Positions 1-8,980 of a stretch of DNA of 64,000 nucleotides are shown piece by piece; within the stretch, counting starts at the first letter, position 1; each line of letters opens with the position of its first letter. This stretch comes from Thalassobaculum fulvum. Lineage in GTDB: Bacteria > Pseudomonadota > Alphaproteobacteria > Thalassobaculales > Thalassobaculaceae. Below the pieces are notes generated by a model. The model did not search any database, was not told where the DNA came from, and saw only the letters and a list, made by a program, of their open reading frames with translations. Both the position numbers and the translations under genes were made by a program. The stretch lies in NCBI RefSeq assembly GCF_014652915.1, contig NZ_BMZS01000003.1, positions 124,001-188,000 of the forward strand, written 5' to 3'.

Positions 1-548
1 GCCAGCGGGCGGCCGAGCGCCGCGGCGCGGGGGTAGCCGAACATCCGCTCGGCGGCCGGGTTGAACTCGACGACGAGGCCGTCGCCGTCGGTCGCCAGGA
101 TCGCGTCCATGGCGCTGTTCAGCAGCGCCCGGGTGACGGCTTCGGCGGTATCGACGCGGGCGACGGCCTCGCGTTCGGCGGTGACGTCGAGCATGCAGCC
201 GACGACGGCCATGGCGCCGCTGCCGTCGGTGTCGACGACGCGCAGGGTGTCGCGGATCCAGGCCCAGGCGCCGTCCTTGCGCCGGAACCGGTACTCGATC
301 GTCAGCTCGCCGGCCTCGTGCACCCGGTTGATCGCCTCGAAGTAGGCGGGACGGTCGTCCGGGTGCAGCAGCGCGGTGCCGTAGCCGGGCTGGTCGGTGA
401 ACGCCGACGCCGGGTGGCCGGTCAGCCATTCGACGTTGTCGCTGATGAACCGGGTGCGCCGGCCGGTGCCGATGTCGGCGATATAGAAGACGGTCGACGT
501 CTGGCTGACGGCGAAGTCCAGCAACGCTCGCCGGTGCGGTTCATCCAT
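1..548 (-). CDS. PAS-domain sensory protein, C-terminus outside window
   Basis: The leftward reading frame opens at an ATG and runs off the left edge, so only about 182 N-terminal residues are visible. They hold one complete PAS/PAC module (residues ~15-125, with the family-typical 'YRFRRKDGAWAWIRD' strand) and the start of a second PAS domain ('VEFNPAAERMFGYPR'). No signal peptide or membrane segment is seen, so it is likely cytoplasmic. Output domain (histidine kinase, diguanylate cyclase or other) cannot be decided. The start was chosen because the PAS fold begins right after it and upstream sequence shows no better ribosome site. Confidence 0.8.
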   Translation of the reverse strand, partial: MDEPHRRALLDFAVSQTSTVFYIADIGTGRRTRFISDNVEWLTGHPASAFTDQPGYGTALLHPDDRPAYFEAINRVHEAGELTIEYRFRRKDGAWAWIRDTLRVVDTDGSGAMAVVGCMLDVTAEREAVARVDTAEAVTRALLNSAMDAILATDGDGLVVEFNPAAERMFGYPRAAALGRPL

Positions 549-673
549 CCTGGTCGGGTCGGTCGTGGGGTGCGGCGTGGACGGCATGGCGAACGCACGT
601 CGAGGACGCCGCGACCCGGCGCCGGGGCGGTCATGGTAGGCGGAACGCGACCCCGGCGCCATCGTTCGGCGCC

Positions 674-934
674 TCACCTCGCGAGGCGGCGCGGGTCGAC
701 CTGCGGCCAGTCGACGACATGGGAAGCCGTCGACAGGATCTGGGTTCGGCGCAGGCCGATGTCGGCCAGCGTGCGGTCGTCGAGCTCGGCGAGCTGGCAG
801 ACCGTGCGGCGGACCCGGACGGAGCGGGCGATCGCGGCGAACGGGGAGGCGAGCAGAACGGCCAGCCGCCGCAGGGTGGCGGCGGCCTGGGCGCCGAACG
901 ACGCTTCGGTGAGAGCGGAATTGTAGACGGACAT
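674..934 (-). CDS. DUF1127 family small protein
   Basis: An 86-residue protein whose C-terminal half carries the DUF1127 (YjiS-like) signature: a basic stretch followed by 'LAELDDRTLADIGLRRTQI'. These small proteins are common in alphaproteobacteria; some are RNA-binding regulators of phosphate or carbon metabolism, but the role of this one is unknown. A clear AGGAG ribosome site lies about eight bases before the ATG. It is monocistronic by spacing, with 125 bases to the PAS gene and 114 bases to the CoA-transferase gene. Confidence 0.85.
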   Translation of the reverse strand: MSVYNSALTEASFGAQAAATLRRLAVLLASPFAAIARSVRVRRTVCQLAELDDRTLADIGLRRTQILSTASHVVDWPQVDPRRLAR

Positions 935-1048
935 GGCGGGTCTCCTAGGGGGCGGGATCGGAGCGGTTCCGATCGTCTCGGATGCCCTATCTAGGGGGTG
1001 CCGGTTTCCATCTGATCACGGGGTTCGGCAAATCGTGTTTCAATTGTT

Positions 1049-2269
1049 TCAGCCGGATGCGTCGCCGACCACGCCGGCTTCCCGCAGCGCGGCGATGTCG
1101 GCCGCGGAGAGACCGAGTTCGCCCAGCACCGCGTCGCCATCCTGCCCCAGCACCGGCGGCGGGCCGGCGGCGGCCGGGCCGTCGACGTCGGCGACGAACG
1201 GCGCCCCGGTCAGGCGCATCGGCTCGTCGAAGCCCTGCGGCGGCGGCACGTCGAGCAGGATGCCCCGGTACGCGAGCTGCGGGTCGGCGACCGCCTCGGC
1301 CATGGTGTTGACCTTGGCGATCGGCACGCCGCGCTTGCCGAGGCGGGCCGCCCAGTTGGCGGCGGTGTCCTTGGCGAACGCCTCGACGATGGTGTCGCGG
1401 ACCAGGGCGGCGTTGGCGCGCCGGGCGGCGGTGTCGGCGAAGCGCGGGTCCTGCATCAGGTGGCCCAGCCCCGCCTCCTCGAATATCGCCTGCGCATGGT
1501 GCTGCATGGTCGCCGACATCAGCACGAGGCCGTCGCCGGTCGGAAAGCAGTCGGCGGTCGGCAGATGGGTGGCCGAGGAGTTGCCGATCAGCCGGCCGAG
1601 CGTGCCGTCGACGGTGTACTGGCAGACCGACGGGGCCTGGATCGCCAGGGCCGAATCGAGCATCGCGAGGTCGAGGTACTGGCCTTCGCCCGTGCGCTCG
1701 CGCCGGAACAGCGCGGCGGCGACCGCGAAGGCGCCGGCCTGGCCGGTGAACAGGTCGACCGGGAAGTACCCGGTGCGGGTCGGCCCGGTGGATTCGTGGC
1801 CGTTGCTCATCATCATGCCGGAGGCCGCCTGCACCGCTCCGTCATAGGCCGCCTCGGCAGCCTTCGGCCCGGTCGAGCCGTAGCCGGTCAGTGCGCAGTA
1901 CACGACCTTCGGGTTGACCGCCCGCACGGTCTCCCAGCCGAGATCGAGCCGGTCGATCACGCCGCCGCGGAAGTTGTGCACCACCACGTCGGCGGTCTTG
2001 ATGAGGTCGAGCGCGATCCGCCGGCCGCGCGGGTCCTTCAGGTCGAGCGCCAAGCTGCGCTTGGAGTGGTTGAGCGCCAGGAAGGCCGAGGCCATGCCGC
2101 GATCGGCGAGCGGGCTCGGCAGCATGCGGTCGCGCATCTGGTCGCCGCCCTGCGGCGGCTCGACCTTGATCACCTCGGCGCCGAGCAGGGCCAGTTGCAG
2201 GGTCAGATAGGGCCCCGACAGGACCTGGGTGAAGTCGATCACCCGAATGCCGTCGAACGCTCGGCTCAT
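1049..2269 (-). CDS. CaiB/BaiF family (class III) CoA-transferase
   Basis: A full-length (406 residues) family III CoA-transferase. It opens with the family hallmark 'GIRVIDFTQVLSGPYLTLQL' and 'GAEVIKVEPPQGGD', continues with 'RSLALDLKDPRGR' and 'VVVHNFRGGVIDRLDLG', and has the aspartate-containing 'YLDLAMLDSALAIQ' region that in characterised members contains the catalytic Asp forming the acyl-anhydride. It moves CoA between carboxylic acids; the substrate cannot be read from sequence. It is divergent from the DUF169-pirin pair, sharing an 82-base promoter region with a small palindrome. Confidence 0.9.
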   Translation of the reverse strand: MSRAFDGIRVIDFTQVLSGPYLTLQLALLGAEVIKVEPPQGGDQMRDRMLPSPLADRGMASAFLALNHSKRSLALDLKDPRGRRIALDLIKTADVVVHNFRGGVIDRLDLGWETVRAVNPKVVYCALTGYGSTGPKAAEAAYDGAVQAASGMMMSNGHESTGPTRTGYFPVDLFTGQAGAFAVAAALFRRERTGEGQYLDLAMLDSALAIQAPSVCQYTVDGTLGRLIGNSSATHLPTADCFPTGDGLVLMSATMQHHAQAIFEEAGLGHLMQDPRFADTAARRANAALVRDTIVEAFAKDTAANWAARLGKRGVPIAKVNTMAEAVADPQLAYRGILLDVPPPQGFDEPMRLTGAPFVADVDGPAAAGPPPVLGQDGDAVLGELGLSAADIAALREAGVVGDASG

Positions 2270-2326
2270 GCGGTTGTCCTCCCTGTACGCCGCGCGGTTG
2301 ATGCGCTTGGATGCAACCTAGCAAAG

Positions 2327-2339
2327 GAAACGCCGTTTC
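2327..2339. promoter_or_regulatory. 13-bp palindrome in divergent promoter (candidate operator)
   Basis: A perfect inverted repeat, GAAACG-C-CGTTTC, lies between the divergent CoA-transferase and DUF169 genes, about 12 bases before the DUF169 start. Its place suggests an operator, but no local regulator gene can be matched to it. Confidence 0.3.
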
Positions 2340-2351
2340 AAGGAGGCTGAA

Positions 2352-3170
2352 ATGCCCGACTCCCTCGATCCGATCCCGCCGCGCCAGCCGATGCCGACGC
2401 CGACCGCGGCGGAGATCAAGGACACCGCCGAGGCGCTGACCGAGATGCTGCGGCTGCGCACCCTGCCGTTCGGCATGAAGCTGTTCGAGGACGCGGCCGA
2501 GATGGACAAGGTGCCGGGCCTGCGCAAGCCGGGGCAGGGACTTCACTTCACCACCTGCCAGCTGGTCACCCAGGTCCGCACCGCCGGCTTCACCCTCGGC
2601 GTGGTGCGCGACAACCTGCGGCCGAATGCCAGCTGCGGCGCCAATATCGGGCTGGAGCCGGTGCCGGAGGGGCTGGCCTCGGGCGAGCACATGACCGGGG
2701 TGTGGTTCGAGAACCGGGAAGCCGCCGCCGCCCATCAGGCACAGATGCCGCGGGTGCCGGCCGGGCGCTATTCCGGGCTGTGCGCCTCGCCGTTGCGCAG
2801 CGGCCGGCTGGACCCGCCGGACATCTGCCTGTTCTACGCCACGCCCGGGCAGATGATCCTGTTCGTCAACGGCCTGCAGTACCGCTCCTACAAGCGCTAC
2901 GACTTCACGATCACCGGCGAGAGCGCCTGCGCCGACAGCTGGGGCAGGGCGCTCAGCACCCGCGAGACCAGCCTGTCGATCCCGTGCTATGCCGAGCGCC
3001 GCTACGGCGGGGTCGCCGACGACGAGCTGCTGATGGCCTGCCCGCCGGACGAGTTCGTGCGCGGGGTCGACGGGCTGAAGGCGCTGGCGAAGAACGGCCT
3101 GCGCTATCCGTATCCGCCCTATGGCGCGTTCGCCGATCCGGCGGCCGGCATGTCGAAGAGCTACGGGTGA
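2352..3170 (+). CDS. DUF169 family protein
   Basis: A 272-residue soluble protein with features of DUF169 (COG2043): an N-terminal helix pair, 'LPFGMKLFEDAAEM', a Cys in 'FTTCQLVTQVRTAG', and the C-terminal half with 'ADSWGRALSTRETSLSIPC' and 'DELLMACPPD'. Several Cys residues (in TTCQ, ASCGAN, SGLCAS, IPC, MACPP) are conserved-looking and could bind a metal or cluster, which is inference. DUF169 has no settled function. A GGAGG ribosome site precedes the ATG. The pirin gene follows eight bases after its stop, so the two are probably co-transcribed. Confidence 0.85.
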   Translation: MPDSLDPIPPRQPMPTPTAAEIKDTAEALTEMLRLRTLPFGMKLFEDAAEMDKVPGLRKPGQGLHFTTCQLVTQVRTAGFTLGVVRDNLRPNASCGANIGLEPVPEGLASGEHMTGVWFENREAAAAHQAQMPRVPAGRYSGLCASPLRSGRLDPPDICLFYATPGQMILFVNGLQYRSYKRYDFTITGESACADSWGRALSTRETSLSIPCYAERRYGGVADDELLMACPPDEFVRGVDGLKALAKNGLRYPYPPYGAFADPAAGMSKSYG

Positions 3171-3178
3171 AGGAAGGA

Positions 3179-4027
3179 ATGAGACTGCGGACTGTCAAGG
3201 CGCTGCACGCCGCCCTGCGCGACGACATCGGCGATCTCGTCACCCGGCGGCCGCTGCCGGGGCCGGGCGTCGAGCAGGTCGACCCGTTCCTGTTCCTGAA
3301 CCACCACGGCCCGCAGACCTATCCGCCCGGCAGCAGCGGCCTGCCGTTCGGCCCGCACCCGCACCGCGGCTTCGAGACCGTGACCTTCATCCTGGAGGGC
3401 AGCCTGGCGCACTACGACAGCGGTGGCCACGAGAGCGTCATCGAGGCCGGCGGCGTGCAGTGGATGACTGCCGGCAGCGGGCTGGTGCACGCCGAGGTCT
3501 CGCCGGAAGCATTCAAGCGGGCCGGCGGGCCGATGGAGATCCTGCAGCTCTGGGTCAACCTGCCGGCGCGCCTGAAGATGACGGCGCCGGCCTATACCGG
3601 GCTGCAGCGCGCCGACATCCCGACGCTGAGCCGCGACGACGGCCGGGTGACGGTCAACCTGATCGCCGGCGAGCTTGAGGGCGAGGCCGGGGCGATGCGC
3701 TCGCTGACCGGCGTGTTCATGAGCACCGTCGAACTGCAGGCCGGCGGCCGGATCGCGATGCCGGCGCCGGCCCGGCGCAGCGTGTTCCTGTACGTGGTGC
3801 GCGGCGAGCTGCGGGTCGGCGGCACTGCTGTCGAGGGTTTCCGGCTGGTCGAGCTGAACGACGACGGCGATGCGGTCGGGATCGAGGCGACGAGCGACGC
3901 CGTCGTCCTGTTCGGCCACGCCGACCCGATCGGGGAGCCGGTGGTGGCGCACGGCCCGTTCGTCATGACGACGCGCGAGGAGATCGTCCAGGCGATCCGA
4001 GACTATCAGGCCGGCAAGTTCGGGTAG
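3179..4027 (+). CDS. Pirin family protein (bicupin)
   Basis: A 282-residue pirin. The N-terminal cupin has the metal-site motif 'FGPHPHRGFETVTFILEG' and later 'AGSGLVHAEVSPEA', supplying the His/His/His/Glu iron ligands known for this family; the C-terminal cupin-like domain follows ('RRSVFLYVVRGELRVGG'). Some bacterial pirins are quercetinases and others modulate enzymes or transcription, so the role here is open. The reading frame is open for a further 159 codons upstream, but that part overlaps the DUF169 gene; the start chosen has a GAAGGAAGG ribosome site and begins at the conserved N-terminus. Confidence 0.88.
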   Translation: MRLRTVKALHAALRDDIGDLVTRRPLPGPGVEQVDPFLFLNHHGPQTYPPGSSGLPFGPHPHRGFETVTFILEGSLAHYDSGGHESVIEAGGVQWMTAGSGLVHAEVSPEAFKRAGGPMEILQLWVNLPARLKMTAPAYTGLQRADIPTLSRDDGRVTVNLIAGELEGEAGAMRSLTGVFMSTVELQAGGRIAMPAPARRSVFLYVVRGELRVGGTAVEGFRLVELNDDGDAVGIEATSDAVVLFGHADPIGEPVVAHGPFVMTTREEIVQAIRDYQAGKFG

Positions 4028-4050
4028 CGAGGCTGTCGTCGTGCCCGTCG

Positions 4051-4163
4051 GGGTCCCGGCTCTCCACCCGGAGCAAGTCCGGGCTACGGCCGGGATGAGG
4101 GTTGTGGGAATCTCCTCATCCCGGCCGGACCCCGGCCTTGAGCCGGGGGTAGAGCCGGGACCC
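4051..4163. repeat. Dispersed palindromic repeat, copy 1
   Basis: Element bounded by perfect 13-base inverted ends (GGGTCCCGGCTCT and its complement) with an inner inverted pair around 'CCGGGATGAGG ... CCTCATCCCGG'. It sits between the convergent pirin and HisN-like genes. Five related copies occur elsewhere in the window, all intergenic. Confidence 0.75.
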
Positions 4164-4174
4164 ACGCCCGGACC

Positions 4175-4954
4175 TCAGGCGCTTGCGTTCAACAGCCCCC
4201 GTACCGCCTCGTGCAGCCCGGCGCTGGCCGAGGCGACGATGGCGCCTTCGCTGTGCAGAGTGAGGGCGCTGCCGTCCCAGGCCGAGATCTCGCCGCCGGC
4301 GCCCTGGATCACCGGCACCAGGGCGCAGATGTCGAACGGGTCGAGGTTCGGACCGTTGATGGTGACGTCGATGGCGCCGCGCGCCAGCGAGGCGTAGCCG
4401 AGGCAGCCGGTGTCCCAGACGTTCCAGCGGGTCGCGGTGCGCAGGCGCTGCATGCCCGGGTCGTGCGACGGGCCGAACGAGTCCGGGTTGCAGATGCCGG
4501 CGATGCACTCGGCGATTTCGGTCCTGCCGCTGGTGCGGATCGCCCGGCCGTTCAGCCAGCAGCCGTCTCCCGAGATGCCCAGGGTCCGCTCGCCGGTCAG
4601 TGGCTGCTCGATGATGCCGAGCTCGGGCTTCTGGTTGCGGCACAGCGCGATCAGCACCCCGAACCCCGGCAGGCCGGCGGCGAACTGCTTGGTGCCGTCG
4701 ATCGGGTCGAGCACCCAGACGAACTCGTGCTCGAGGCCCACGGACGGGAACTCCTCGCCCATGATGCCGTGGTCCGGCGCCTCGCGGGCCAGGATCTCGC
4801 GCAGGGCCTTCTCGACCGCCTTGTCGATGGCGGTCACGGGGCTGCCGTCGGCCTTGATGTCCATGGCCAGCCGGTCGCGGCCGTCGCGGACGATACCGCG
4901 GGCGGTGTCGGCCAGATGCTCGGCGAGCTGCCGGAAGTCGCTTGTCGCGGTCAT
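4175..4954 (-). CDS. Inositol monophosphatase family protein, histidinol-phosphatase (HisN)-like
   Basis: A 259-residue Mg-dependent phosphatase of the IMPase superfamily. Metal-binding motifs are present in order: 'MGEEF' (~70), 'DPIDGTKQFA' (~86-95) and the C-terminal 'DTGCLGYASLARG' with 'NLDPFDICALVPVIQGAGG'. The short spacing and the 'DIKADGSPVTAIDKAVE' N-terminus resemble the HisN-type histidinol-phosphatase branch better than CysQ or SuhB. Its ATG overlaps the stop of the preceding GMC oxidoreductase gene by four bases, so translation is likely coupled. Substrate assignment by family resemblance only. Confidence 0.85.
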   Translation of the reverse strand: MTATSDFRQLAEHLADTARGIVRDGRDRLAMDIKADGSPVTAIDKAVEKALREILAREAPDHGIMGEEFPSVGLEHEFVWVLDPIDGTKQFAAGLPGFGVLIALCRNQKPELGIIEQPLTGERTLGISGDGCWLNGRAIRTSGRTEIAECIAGICNPDSFGPSHDPGMQRLRTATRWNVWDTGCLGYASLARGAIDVTINGPNLDPFDICALVPVIQGAGGEISAWDGSALTLHSEGAIVASASAGLHEAVRGLLNASA

Positions 4955-6558
4955 GCCCGGGCGTCCTCCAGGATCATGTCGGAACCCTTCTCGCCGATCA
5001 TGATGGCGGCGGCGTTGGTGTTGCCGGAGACCAGGGTCGGCATGATCGAGGCGTCGACCACCCGCAGCCCGGGCACGCCGTGCACCCGCAGCCGGTCGTC
5101 GACCACCGCCATGGGGTCGGTCGGCGGCCCCATCTTGGCGGTGCCGACGATATGGTACAGGGTCTGGCCGGTCTGCCGGGCATAGGCTTCGAAATCGGCG
5201 TCGGTCCGGCAGTCCGGGCCCGGCGTCATCTCGAAGGCGCGGTACGGGTCGAGCGGGGCGGCCTCGGCGATGCGGCGACCGATCTTCATGCCTTCGACGA
5301 TGGCGGCCACGTCGATCGGGTCGGCCATGAAGTTGCCGCGGATCGCCGGCGGGGTCGCCGGGTCGGCCGACTTGATGTGGATGCTGCCCTTGGATTCCGA
5401 GCGCAGCGGGCAGACCGCCAGGGTCATGCCCGGTTCCTTCTCGAGCTTGCGGGTGGCGGCATCGGCATAGCTGGCGTGCGCCAGGTGGAACTGCACGTCG
5501 GGCGTCTCCAGCTCCGGCCGGGTCTTCACGAAGCCGAAGATCGCCCCGGCGCCGTAGCTGAGGATGCCCTGGCCGGTGATGAACCAGCGGATCGCCTCCT
5601 TCACCATGTTCGGGCCGCGGGTCAGCTCGTTCAGGGTGATCGGCTTGGTGATGCGCCAGCGCATCCGGGTGCCGTAGTGGTCGCGGTAGTTCTCGCCGAC
5701 CCCGGGCAGGGCGTGGCGGACCTCGATGCCGTGGCGCTGCAGGACGGCGGGGTCGCCGATGCCGGACAGCTCCAGCAGCTGCGGCGATTGCACGGCGCCG
5801 GCCGCCAGGATCACCTCGCGCCCGGCCCGGGCCTCGCGGCGCTCGCCGCGCACGGTGTAGGCGACGCCGGCGGCGCGCCTGCCGTCGAACAGCAGCCCGG
5901 TGGCGAACGCCTCGGTCTCGACCCGCAGGTTGGCGCGGCCCATGGCCGGGTGCAGGAACGCCTTGGCGGTGCTGACCCGGCGGCCGTTGCGGGCGGTCAT
6001 CTGGTAGTAGCCGAAGCCCTCCTGGTCGCCGTTGTTGTAGTCGGCGTTGCGCGGGAAACCCTCGGCCTCGGCGGCATCGACGAAGGCGTCCAGCAGCTCG
6101 TGGTGCTCGGTGGTCTCGGTGACGCCCAGCGGCCCGTCGGTGCCGCGGCTGTCGTCGCCGCCGTTGGTGTAGGTCTCCGACCGCTTGAAGTAGGGCAGGA
6201 CCTGCTCGTACGACCAGCCGCGGTTGCCGAGCTGGCTCCAGGTGTCGTAGTCGAGCGGCTGGCCGCGCACGTAAAGCACGCCGTTGATCGCGCTCGACCC
6301 GCCGAGCGTCTTGCCGCGCGGGGTGGCGATCGCCCGGTTGCCGGTACCTTCCTCCGGCTCGGTGACGAAGCCCCAGTTGTAGGTCTTGCTGGTCAGCAGC
6401 TTGTAGAAGCCGACCGGCATCGGGATCCAGAAGCTGCTGTCGCGCGGCCCGGCCTCCAGCAGCAGCACCTTGTGCCGCCCGTCAGCGCTCAGCCGGTTCG
6501 CCAGCACGCAGCCGGCCGACCCGGCGCCGACGATGATGTAGTCCCACTCGGCAGCCAT
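4951..6558 (-). CDS. GMC family oxidoreductase (choline dehydrogenase-like)
   Basis: A 535-residue FAD-dependent alcohol dehydrogenase of the glucose-methanol-choline family. It has the N-terminal dinucleotide fold '[18 protein letters not shown]', the GMC signature 'GKTLGGSSAINGVLYVRG', and the C-terminal catalytic pair: His in 'LYHIVGTAKMGPP' and Asn in 'SGNTNAAAIMIGEKGSDMI'. Length is normal and there is no signal peptide. A dispersed repeat separates it from an upstream paralogue; the two differ clearly, so this is not a fresh duplication. The phosphatase gene follows with a four-base overlap. The alcohol substrate is unknown. Confidence 0.92.
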   Translation of the reverse strand: MAAEWDYIIVGAGSAGCVLANRLSADGRHKVLLLEAGPRDSSFWIPMPVGFYKLLTSKTYNWGFVTEPEEGTGNRAIATPRGKTLGGSSAINGVLYVRGQPLDYDTWSQLGNRGWSYEQVLPYFKRSETYTNGGDDSRGTDGPLGVTETTEHHELLDAFVDAAEAEGFPRNADYNNGDQEGFGYYQMTARNGRRVSTAKAFLHPAMGRANLRVETEAFATGLLFDGRRAAGVAYTVRGERREARAGREVILAAGAVQSPQLLELSGIGDPAVLQRHGIEVRHALPGVGENYRDHYGTRMRWRITKPITLNELTRGPNMVKEAIRWFITGQGILSYGAGAIFGFVKTRPELETPDVQFHLAHASYADAATRKLEKEPGMTLAVCPLRSESKGSIHIKSADPATPPAIRGNFMADPIDVAAIVEGMKIGRRIAEAAPLDPYRAFEMTPGPDCRTDADFEAYARQTGQTLYHIVGTAKMGPPTDPMAVVDDRLRVHGVPGLRVVDASIMPTLVSGNTNAAAIMIGEKGSDMILEDARA

Positions 6559-6611
6559 CGATGCGCCTTTCTCGTTCCCGTCTCGTGGTCATTGCACGGG
6601 GTAGGCCCCCA

Positions 6612-6716
6612 TGCCTCATCCCAGACAAGCGAAGTGCGATCCGGGACCCATCGACGCGCACGTCGTGGTCCCGGATCGATCCCACCGGTCCGGCGCGTTC
6701 GTCCGGGATGAGGGCA
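6612..6716. repeat. Dispersed palindromic repeat, copy 2 (rearranged form)
   Basis: Contains the same sequence blocks as the other copies, but with 'CCTCATCCC' and 'GGGATGAGG' at the outside and 'CCGGGACCCA'/'TGGTCCCGG' at the centre, the reverse of the usual order. It lies between two co-directional GMC oxidoreductase genes. Confidence 0.65.
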
Positions 6717-6745
6717 ATGGACGGTCGTCCTTGCCTGGCGGGAGT

Positions 6746-8455
6746 TTAGCGGATGTGGGCGGGCGGGGAAGCCGGATCGGCCGGCGCCCCGGCGCGCTGC
6801 CGGCTCTGCCAGTCCGGCGCGATCCACACCGGCAGGTTTGCGGGGGCGAGCGGCTGCCGGCCGAGGATGTGGTCGGAGGCCTTCTCGCCGACCATGATGG
6901 TCGGCGCGTTCAGGTTGCCGTTGGTGATGGTCGGGAAGATCGAGCTGTCGACCACCCGCAGCCCTTCCACGCCGATCACCCGCAGTTGCGGGTCGACCAC
7001 CGCCTGCGGGTCGTCGTCGGCGCCCATGCGGCAGGTGCCGCTCGGGTGGTAGGCGCTCTCGACGTTGGCCCGCACCCAGGCGTCGACCTCGGCGTCCTCG
7101 GCGATCGCGGCACCCGGCTGGATCTCATCGCCGCGATACGGGCCCATGGCCGGCTGGGCCATGATCTCGCGGGTGATGGCGATCACCCGGCGCCAGTCCT
7201 CGATGTCGCGCCGGTCGGTCAGGTAGTTGAACAGGATCGACGGCGTGTCGGTCGGGGCCGGCCCGCCGATCTGCACCCGGCCGCGGCTGCGCGGCTTGTT
7301 CGGGCCGACATGGACCTGGAAGCCGTGGCCGGCGAACGCCGCATTGCCGTCGTAGCGCATGGCGCCCGGCAGGAAGTGGTACTGGATGTCCGGCCACTCG
7401 ACCCCGGCCTGCGAACGCACGAAGGCGCAGGACTCGAAGTGGTTGGTGGCGCCGAGGCCGTCCTTGAACAGGAGCCAGCGGGCGCCGATCAGGGCCTTGC
7501 GCCACAGGCTGAGCTCGGCGTTCAGGGTGATCGGCCGGGTGCATCGGAACTGGAAGTAGACCTCCAGGTGGTCCATCAGGTTGCCGCCGACCCCGGGCCG
7601 GTCGGACACCACCTCGATGCCGTGGTCCCGCAGCAGGGCAGCCGGGCCGATGCCGGAGCGCTGCAGGATGGTCGGCGACCCGATCGGGCCGGCCGACACG
7701 ATCACCTCACGCCGCGCCGTCGCCCGCCGGATCTGGCCGCCGACCTCGTACTCGACCCCGGTCACGCGCCGGCCTTCGGCGGTCAGCCGGCGGGTGAGGG
7801 CGTGGGTCTCAAGGTGCAGGTTCGGGCGCTTGAGCGCCGGCTTCAGGTAGGCGTTGGCGGTCGACCAGCGCACGCCGTTCTTCACGGTCATGTGCATGGC
7901 GCCGAAGCCTTCCTGGCGCTCGCCGTTGTAGTCGACGGTGGCGCCGTAGCCGGCCTGCACGCCGGCCTCGACGAACGCCTGGTACAGCGGGTTGCGCATG
8001 CCGTTGCCGTTGTTGGTGGCGAGCGGCCCGTCGCCGCCGCGGTAGGCGTCGCCGCCGCCGATCCAGGTCTCGGCGCGCTTGAAGTAGGGCAGGACGTGGC
8101 GGCCGCCCCAGCCGGTGGCGCCGGCGGCCTCCCACTCGTCGAAGTCGCGGGCGTGGCCGCGCACGTAGACCATGCCGTTTATCGAGGACGACCCGCCGAT
8201 CACCTTGCCGCGCGGGCAGTGCATGCGGCGGCCGTCGAGCCCCGGCTCCGGCTCGCTCTCGAAGAACCAGTTGAACCGCTTCATGTTCATCGGGATCGAC
8301 AGCGCGGTCGGCATCTGGATGAAGATCGAGCGGTCGCTGCCGCCGGCCTCCAGGACCAGGACGCTGTTGCGGCCGTCGGCGCTCAATCGGTCCGCCAGCA
8401 CGCAGCCGGCCGAGCCGGCGCCCACGATCACGTAGTCGAACTCGCGCTTTTCCAT
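6746..8455 (-). CDS. GMC family oxidoreductase (choline dehydrogenase-like)
   Basis: A 569-residue FAD-dependent GMC oxidoreductase, second in tandem. It shows '[18 protein letters not shown]', '[20 protein letters not shown]' and the catalytic His in '[15 protein letters not shown]' plus Asn in '[18 protein letters not shown]'. The SGTCRMG form resembles characterised alkanol/choline dehydrogenases. A TTG start seven codons upstream is possible, but the ATG gives the normal N-terminus '[12 protein letters not shown]'. A C-terminal extension after 'ILGRQ' runs about 40 residues beyond the usual end, rich in Pro and Ala. The PAS_5 gene lies 63 bases upstream. Confidence 0.92.
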   Translation of the reverse strand: MEKREFDYVIVGAGSAGCVLADRLSADGRNSVLVLEAGGSDRSIFIQMPTALSIPMNMKRFNWFFESEPEPGLDGRRMHCPRGKVIGGSSSINGMVYVRGHARDFDEWEAAGATGWGGRHVLPYFKRAETWIGGGDAYRGGDGPLATNNGNGMRNPLYQAFVEAGVQAGYGATVDYNGERQEGFGAMHMTVKNGVRWSTANAYLKPALKRPNLHLETHALTRRLTAEGRRVTGVEYEVGGQIRRATARREVIVSAGPIGSPTILQRSGIGPAALLRDHGIEVVSDRPGVGGNLMDHLEVYFQFRCTRPITLNAELSLWRKALIGARWLLFKDGLGATNHFESCAFVRSQAGVEWPDIQYHFLPGAMRYDGNAAFAGHGFQVHVGPNKPRSRGRVQIGGPAPTDTPSILFNYLTDRRDIEDWRRVIAITREIMAQPAMGPYRGDEIQPGAAIAEDAEVDAWVRANVESAYHPSGTCRMGADDDPQAVVDPQLRVIGVEGLRVVDSSIFPTITNGNLNAPTIMVGEKASDHILGRQPLAPANLPVWIAPDWQSRQRAGAPADPASPPAHIR

Positions 8456-8518
8456 GGGCCGGGGATGCCACGGCAACGGGACCGAGGCAAGGGCGGGCGG
8501 CCGGCAGAGGCGGCCGCG

Positions 8519-8980
8519 TCACCCCGTCGTGTCGAACTCCAGCCCGGAGACCAGATGGCTCACGGTCTCGCCGTCGTCCGACAGCGGCAGGATCACCCGC
8601 TCGATCCGGTAGGTGATCTCGCGGTCGGTCCAGAAGCTGTGTTCGGACACGTAGGGCTGCCTGGTCTCCAGGCAGGTCGTGTAGTCGTGCAGGACGGCGG
8701 CCCGCCGGTCGCCGAACTCGATCTCGTCGAGATACCGGCCGGTGTAGTCGCTGCCGTACATCTCGACCACCGTGGTGCCGGCGACCCGGACCTTGAGCCG
8801 GCCGGTACCGGGCTCGACGTCCATCAGGATCAGGTTCGGCAGCAGGCGGGGGATGTCGATCGGGTCGAAGTCGGCGCGCGATGGCATCCGCCGGCCGCCG
8901 CGCTGTTTGTTCCAATAGGCGTACAGGGCCTGCAGTCGCGGGCTCGCGATGGTCGGGCGGGCGCGCGGGCTGCAGGTCAT
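8519..8980 (-). CDS. PAS_5 domain protein
   Basis: A 153-residue single-domain protein with the pattern of the PAS_5 family: 'LYAYWNKQRGGRRMPSRADF', 'IPRLLPNLILMDVEPGTGRL', 'VAGTTVVEMYGSDYTGRYLD'. Such stand-alone PAS proteins are frequent in Rhodospirillales and are presumed sensors without an output domain; no function is established. The ATG overlaps the stop of the upstream SDR gene by four bases, so the two are probably translationally coupled. The reading frame continues upstream but only as a shadow of the SDR gene. Confidence 0.82.
   Translation of the reverse strand: MTCSPRARPTIASPRLQALYAYWNKQRGGRRMPSRADFDPIDIPRLLPNLILMDVEPGTGRLKVRVAGTTVVEMYGSDYTGRYLDEIEFGDRRAAVLHDYTTCLETRQPYVSEHSFWTDREITYRIERVILPLSDDGETVSHLVSGLEFDTTG

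Noticed and set aside
2702-4027. A 441-residue protein made of an unknown N-terminus fused to pirin
   Set aside because: The first 159 codons overlap the DUF169 gene in another frame, and the pirin N-terminus begins at an ATG with a good ribosome site at 3179.
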